From Granulicatella sp041433555 (lineage in GTDB: Bacteria > Bacillota > Bacilli > Lactobacillales > Aerococcaceae): DNA of 64,000 nt. The translations under genes were made by a program, and so were the position numbers. Positions 59,424 to 64,000 of this stretch are shown here, one piece after another (within the stretch, counting starts at the first letter, position 1; every line of letters begins with the position of its first letter). The notes beneath the pieces are model-generated. The model saw nothing but the letters and a program-made list of their open reading frames with translations, was not told the origin of the DNA and did no database searches. The stretch spans positions 11,640 to 75,639 of the forward strand of contig NZ_JAPWBR010000007.1 in assembly GCF_041433555.1 (NCBI RefSeq), read 5' to 3'.

Positions 59424-62400
59424 TTCCAGAGAAACCAAAAGGATTACAAGCAACACCTGATCAATGGAAGGCAATAGCTACTCGTGGGAACAATCTTCTT
59501 GTTTCTGCTTCAGCCGGATCTGGGAAAACAAAAGTGCTTGTAGAACGTATTTTGATGCATATTCAAGAGGGAATCGACATTAATGAATTGTTAGTAGTGA
59601 CCTTCACGGAGCTTGCAGCAAAGGAAATGAAGGAGCGTCTTCGCACTAAATTAGAAGAAGCAATTGAAAAATCAACGGATGAAGTTCTTCAACAACGTTT
59701 TGCGAAACAATTGCAACTAATTCCGTCTGCTATGATTTCAACGATTCATAGTTTCTGTATGAAAGTAATTCGTCGTTATTTCTACTTAGCGGGTATTGAT
59801 CCAGTGTTTACGATGATGGATGAAATCGAAGGGCAACTATTGCAAGAAAAAGTATGGAGAACTCTTGAGGAAGAGCTTCTTGAACATCCTGAATTTGAAG
59901 AAGTATTTGCGACGTTCTCAAACGACCGTTCGGACGATGGTATTACGAATACTGTTTACCGTCTATACCAATATTCACGCTCTAAAAGAGAACCTAAAAC
60001 ATGGTTATCCAATTTAACAGAGAATTATGCAGTTGGAAGTGATTATGCTTCAACATCTTTCGTTAAAACGTACGTAAAACCAGCATTAATCGAAGAGTTA
60101 AGTTACCTTGTTACTCAATATGATCAACTTCTTAAAGATATCGAACTTCTTGGAGCTCCGAAGCATCAAGCGGTATTAGAAGATGATATAGACTTTGTAA
60201 AAACGATTTTGGTGCATATCCAAGAAGAGTCATACGTTTTTGCGCATCAAACATTTGAAGATAGAAAATTCAAGAACTGGTCTACAGCTAAAGTGGATGA
60301 TACTGTTAAAGAAAGCTTAGATGAGATTAAAGCAATTCGCGAAGGCTTGAAAAAAGACTTCCAAAAAATCAAAGAAGATTACTTTGCGATTTCTCCAGAA
60401 GTTCAGCTGCAGCAAATGACGAAAGTAAATCGAATTCTTTCGAAACTTTCAGATATCGCAGTGATGTTTTATGACCGTTTCCAAGATGAAAAACATCAGT
60501 TAAACAAACTTGATTTCTCTGATTTAGAACATGATACTTTGAGAATTCTGACAAAATTAGATTCAAATGGTCAAAAGATTGCTTCCGAATACTATCAAAA
60601 TCACTTTAAAGAAGTCATGGTCGATGAGTATCAAGACGTTAACCGTGTCCAAGAAGCGATTTTAGAGCTCGTAAGTAAGCCCGATAATCGTTTTATGGTA
60701 GGTGACGTGAAACAATCTATCTACGGTTTCCGACTAGCAGATCCGTCTCTATTCCGTGAAAAATACGAAGAGTATGCCAAAGGAAAGAGTGGGGAAAGAA
60801 TTGTTCTAGCAGAGAATTTTCGTTCTAGAGATGAGGTTCTTTCTTTTACGAATAAGGTATTCCAACAAATTATGAATAAAGAGTTGGGACAAGTGGAGTA
60901 TGATGACGTTGCTGCATTAAAAACAGGGAATCTTTCATATTCTCAAGATGATGATAAATTCAGTGAAATTATTTTAATTGAAGATGTGGATTTAGATGAA
61001 AAGTCGGATGATTTAGACGATGCTGAAGGATTCGAAAAGGTAGAAAATGAGATTCATTATGTTGCGCAACGCATTCAAGAGATGATAAAGACACCTTTTG
61101 AAGTGATGAATGATAAAGCAGATGCAAAACGTCCAGTAACTTATGGAGACTTTGCTATTCTTTCATCAACAAAGAGTAATAATGATAAGATTGAATCAAT
61201 TTTTGCTGCTTACGGAATTCCTGTAAACGTTCAAAAGGCGCAATCATACTTTAAACGTACAGAGATTACAACAATGGTTTCTTTACTAAAAGTGATTGAT
61301 AATCCACTACAAGATATTCCGCTAGTAGCTGTATTGCGCTCTGGACTTGTCGGACTAGATGAGATCGCTTTGGCGCACATTCGTAAGTCATCGAAAAATA
61401 CAAGTTATTATGAGGCTGTTTGCCAGTTTGTTTCAAATTTTGAGCTTCAAGAAGTCGATTATTATGATTCTAAGCAACAATTAGCGCTTAAAGAACGTCT
61501 AGAAGGCTTTTTAACACTATTAAATAAATGGAGAGACAGTGCGAATAACGAATCGATTGCTCAGTTAATTTGGGAAATCTATATGGATACTCATTACTTA
61601 GAATATGTCCATGGACAGTCCAATGGTTCGCAAAGAGCTGTAAACTTGCATGCGCTATATGAACATGCGAATCAATATGAAGCAAGCAGTTTTAAAGGAG
61701 TTCGAAACTTTATCCGATTCATTGAAGCTCTTCAAAAGAAAGAAAAAGATTTAGATGAAGCACCAATTGCAACGGATTCAAACGCTGTTCAAGTGATGAC
61801 AATTCACGCAAGTAAAGGGTTAGAATTCCCAGTTGTGTTCTTAATCGATACAAACCGTAAATTCAACATGCAAGACTTAAAAGCATCTATTATGTGTTCC
61901 GATGAGATTGGTGTAGGTACGAATTTCTTTGACTTAAATACTCGTATTACGTATCCAACTGTACAAGCTGTAGCCACAAGAAACTTCGAGAAAAAGAAAT
62001 TGTTATCCGAAGAAATGCGTAAATTGTATGTAGCAATGACGCGTGCACGTGAAAAGCTAATTATTGTAGGTACACTTAAAAACTACGAGTCATTTAAGAA
62101 GAAATATGCCTTTTTAACAAACGAATCTAGCGAAATTTTACCTTATCAAGCACGTTTCAAGAGCGGTACATTCCTTAACTGGATGCTACTGAGCGCTATT
62201 CGTGAACAATACAAGATTATTCCTGAAATTGTTGCAAAACCGGATATCGTATCTAAGAGTCAACAATATATTCACGAAATCAGTGGTAAAGAAGTCTTCC
62301 AAGAAGATTGGCATGAATACTACAGTGAAGCCGATTCTCCACGTGAATTGAAGTCTAAAGTACAACAAATGCTTCAAACAATTCAGCGAGACTATCAATT

Positions 62401-63115
62401 TGAAGCTGAAAGTAAAACAACAAGCTATCAAAGTGTGTCTGAATTGAAACGGGTGCTTGAAGATCCAATCATCGAAGAATTAGCGCAAAATAGCTTGATA
62501 GAAGAGGGGAGAAGAGCGATTTACCTCTCTCCTACATTAGAGAAACCTCGCTTTATGGAAACTGCTTCAGCATCGGTTTCTGGCGCACAAAGAGGTAGTG
62601 CTCTTCACTTGTTAATGCAGAAGGTTGACTTCACAAGTGACATTACATTAGATTCCTTAGAACATTTACTCAGAAGTTTAGTGGAATCCAATGAAATTAC
62701 ACCGGAAGTTGCTGCAAAAGTTCCAGTGACACAAGCATACGAATTCTTCCAATCATCATTTGGTCAATGGATTGTGCAAAATTCACATGCATTAGTACGT
62801 GAGCAAGCATTTTCTTATGTACTTGAAGCCAGTGAATTCTTTAAATCCATTCAGACAGATGATTTGATGATGATTCACGGGATTATCGATGGATATGTTG
62901 AATTAGATGATGAGATTGTCGTATTTGACTATAAGACGGATTATGTCGTGGATTCTAAAGAAGGAATTCAAAGCATCGTACGGAAATATAAAGACCAATT
63001 AAATATATACGCCGATGCATTAAGCATTAGTTGTAACAAAAAAGTGACAAGAAAAGTTCTATGTTTATTATCCATTAATAAGAATATAGATATCGATACA
63101 TTAAATGCTATATAA
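59420..63115 (+). CDS. rexA: ATP-dependent helicase/nuclease subunit RexA (AddA-type)
   Basis: 1231-residue UvrD-like helicase fused to a nuclease. Motif Ia/Walker A is ASAGSGKTKVLVER (about 30-43), the Walker B is MVDEYQDVN near 402, and motif V/VI regions include MTIHASKGLEFPVVFL and KLYVAMTRAREKLIIVG. The C-terminal nuclease domain has MIHGIIDGYVELDDEIVVFDYKTDYV. With RexB it unwinds and degrades DNA from broken ends. The ATGA overlap with rexB implies coupled translation. It is followed by a wobble-rich hairpin. Confidence 0.95.
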   Translation: MIPEKPKGLQATPDQWKAIATRGNNLLVSASAGSGKTKVLVERILMHIQEGIDINELLVVTFTELAAKEMKERLRTKLEEAIEKSTDEVLQQRFAKQLQLIPSAMISTIHSFCMKVIRRYFYLAGIDPVFTMMDEIEGQLLQEKVWRTLEEELLEHPEFEEVFATFSNDRSDDGITNTVYRLYQYSRSKREPKTWLSNLTENYAVGSDYASTSFVKTYVKPALIEELSYLVTQYDQLLKDIELLGAPKHQAVLEDDIDFVKTILVHIQEESYVFAHQTFEDRKFKNWSTAKVDDTVKESLDEIKAIREGLKKDFQKIKEDYFAISPEVQLQQMTKVNRILSKLSDIAVMFYDRFQDEKHQLNKLDFSDLEHDTLRILTKLDSNGQKIASEYYQNHFKEVMVDEYQDVNRVQEAILELVSKPDNRFMVGDVKQSIYGFRLADPSLFREKYEEYAKGKSGERIVLAENFRSRDEVLSFTNKVFQQIMNKELGQVEYDDVAALKTGNLSYSQDDDKFSEIILIEDVDLDEKSDDLDDAEGFEKVENEIHYVAQRIQEMIKTPFEVMNDKADAKRPVTYGDFAILSSTKSNNDKIESIFAAYGIPVNVQKAQSYFKRTEITTMVSLLKVIDNPLQDIPLVAVLRSGLVGLDEIALAHIRKSSKNTSYYEAVCQFVSNFELQEVDYYDSKQQLALKERLEGFLTLLNKWRDSANNESIAQLIWEIYMDTHYLEYVHGQSNGSQRAVNLHALYEHANQYEASSFKGVRNFIRFIEALQKKEKDLDEAPIATDSNAVQVMTIHASKGLEFPVVFLIDTNRKFNMQDLKASIMCSDEIGVGTNFFDLNTRITYPTVQAVATRNFEKKKLLSEEMRKLYVAMTRAREKLIIVGTLKNYESFKKKYAFLTNESSEILPYQARFKSGTFLNWMLLSAIREQYKIIPEIVAKPDIVSKSQQYIHEISGKEVFQEDWHEYYSEADSPRELKSKVQQMLQTIQRDYQFEAESKTTSYQSVSELKRVLEDPIIEELAQNSLIEEGRRAIYLSPTLEKPRFMETASASVSGAQRGSALHLLMQKVDFTSDITLDSLEHLLRSLVESNEITPEVAAKVPVTQAYEFFQSSFGQWIVQNSHALVREQAFSYVLEASEFFKSIQTDDLMMIHGIIDGYVELDDEIVVFDYKTDYVVDSKEGIQSIVRKYKDQLNIYADALSISCNKKVTRKVLCLLSINKNIDIDTLNAI

Positions 63116-63121
63116 ATGATT

Positions 63122-63156
63122 ATGCGCTCAGTGTTAGTTATTAATGCTGGGCGTAT
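63122..63156 (+). terminator. Probable terminator hairpin after rexA
   Basis: A 15-pair stem containing several G-U pairs (ATGCGCTCAGTGTTA against TTAATGCTGGGCGTAT) has only a weak T tail. The rest of the 205-base gap before the next gene holds AT-rich sequence with a TATAAT (63202-63207) but no convincing full promoter. Confidence 0.5.
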
Positions 63157-63320
63157 TCATTTATGATAGAGGATATAGAATCTTTTTGATATATAACTTA
63201 GTATAATATATATTATGTAAACCTATATATGTATCTGAAAAAGAATAAAGAAACATCATTGCATTTTAAAGTTCCTCAACGTATACTATTAAAGTAATTA
63301 ATTAATAAGGATGGTCTCAC

Positions 63321-63947
63321 ATGCAATATAATCAAGACAGCAAGTTCTGGCATTTTGCTACATTAGTTGCTGATTTTATTTTATTAAATCTTTTATTTAT
63401 CGTTCTATGTATACCTATTATAACTATTGGTCCTGCATTAGCTGCATTAATGCATACGACACTTAAGCTTTCTGAGGATGAAAATCGCACACTCGTTAAG
63501 CCGTTTTGGAATGAATTTAAACGTGATATTACTAAAAAGATGCTTCTATGGATCGTATATTTAGTTCTAATTGCTGCTATGGTTTATATGGCTCAATTTT
63601 ACTGGAATTTTGCTAATAATAATGCTGATTTATTTAGAATCATTGGTTTTATGTTATTTGTGTTATCAGCGTTAATTTTAATCGTCACTATCGTAGCTTC
63701 AATTATTGGTCTTGCGATGACGACTCAGTATTTTAGTCCTATAAAACGTCTCGTTAAAAATAGTTATTTACTTATCATCGTAATGCCTGTGCAATCACTG
63801 ATTATGGCTGCAGTTCTTATTGCTGCAATTTTATTCGCTATTTATCAGACAGTGCCTGTATTATCATTCTTTTTAGTGATTGGCTTTGCAGCCGTTGCAT
63901 ATAGTTTTGCACCGTTAATTCGTGAAATTTTTACAAAGGTGAAATAA
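63321..63947 (+). CDS. YesL-family (DUF624) membrane protein
   Basis: 208-residue membrane protein with about five to six helices. The start, LVADFILLNLLFIVLCIPIITIGPALAAL, and TTLKLSEDENRTLVKPFWNEFKRD are the hallmark of the DUF624/YesL family. These proteins are usually encoded beside carbohydrate ABC transporter genes, which may lie past the window edge. The function is unknown. AAGGATGG precedes the ATG, and a terminator-like hairpin closes the gene. Confidence 0.88.
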   Translation: MQYNQDSKFWHFATLVADFILLNLLFIVLCIPIITIGPALAALMHTTLKLSEDENRTLVKPFWNEFKRDITKKMLLWIVYLVLIAAMVYMAQFYWNFANNNADLFRIIGFMLFVLSALILIVTIVASIIGLAMTTQYFSPIKRLVKNSYLLIIVMPVQSLIMAAVLIAAILFAIYQTVPVLSFFLVIGFAAVAYSFAPLIREIFTKVK

Positions 63948-63962
63948 TCAATTTTATAAACG

Positions 63963-64000
63963 AAAACGACCTACAGAAATGCTCTGTAAGTCGTTTTTTT
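63963..64000 (+). terminator. Terminator at the window end
   Basis: AAAACGAC-C-TACAG pairs with CTGTA-A-GTCGTTTT around a 7-base loop, followed by a run of T residues that continues to the edge. Confidence 0.85.

Overview
The window is AT-rich, gene-dense chromosomal DNA from a low-G+C Gram-positive bacterium. Firmicutes markers are PolC, RNase J1 with the small RNA polymerase subunit RpoY, the HrcA/CIRCE heat-shock system, YlxR/YlxQ and YneF. RexAB instead of a cysteine-bearing AddAB, a scr sucrose locus and LPxTG-type surface motifs point to Lactobacillales. A Carnobacteriaceae-like genus such as Granulicatella is my guess, not something the sequence proves. No rRNA, tRNA, CRISPR array, transposase or prophage gene was seen.

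Layout. 1-5.1 kb: an Atg22/UMF1-type MFS transporter overlapping engB, then dnaG-rpoD. 5.1-8.4 kb (minus strand): rpoY-rnjA, and def followed by a HAD hydrolase. 8.5-21.4 kb: an envelope and information-processing superoperon, uppS-cdsA-rseP-polC-rimP-nusA-ylxR-ylxQ-infB-rbfA. It is interrupted by leader hairpins before polC, rimP and rbfA, and by an unusual modular repeat of about 300 bp between infB and rbfA. 21.5-29.3 kb: a DUF819 membrane protein, DegV, truB-ribF-GNAT-purB, efp, and an Asp/Glu racemase overlapping an unrecognised gene. 29.4-30.9 kb (minus strand): two paralogous surface proteins with an internal LPNTG motif followed by what looks like a second signal peptide. 31.1-35.9 kb: CIRCE-hrcA-grpE-dnaK-dnaJ. 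36-41.2 kb: a cupin, mgtE, lepA and a MATE exporter. 41.2-45.8 kb: scrB divergent from scrA-scrK. 45.9-46.8 kb: yneF and plsC. 46.9-51.3 kb: a tandem family of multi-pass membrane proteins with no recognised function, one member carrying an in-frame amber stop and one reduced to the membrane domain. 51.4-55.7 kb: rpsB-tsf-pyrH-frr, a membrane-anchored nuclease, and nrdH behind two NrdR-like boxes. 55.8-63.1 kb: rexB-rexA. 63.3 kb to the end: a YesL-type membrane protein.

The genes cover coupled core functions: replication (PolC, DnaG), transcription (SigA, NusA, RpoY), ribosome and translation factors (RimP, RbfA, IF-2, LepA, EF-P, EF-Ts, S2, RRF), RNA decay, lipid and wall precursor synthesis (UppS, CdsA, PlsC), recombination (RexAB) and protein folding. 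The sucrose locus imports sucrose as sucrose-6-phosphate (ScrA), hydrolyses it (ScrB) and phosphorylates the released fructose (ScrK).

The best candidates for undescribed biology are the internal-LPNTG protein pair (29375-30937), the modular repeat or structured RNA between infB and rbfA (20667-20965), and the membrane-protein paralogue cluster (46958-51318). Many start codons given here differ from the longest open frame; they were moved downstream to the Shine-Dalgarno-supported codon and the reason is stated each time.
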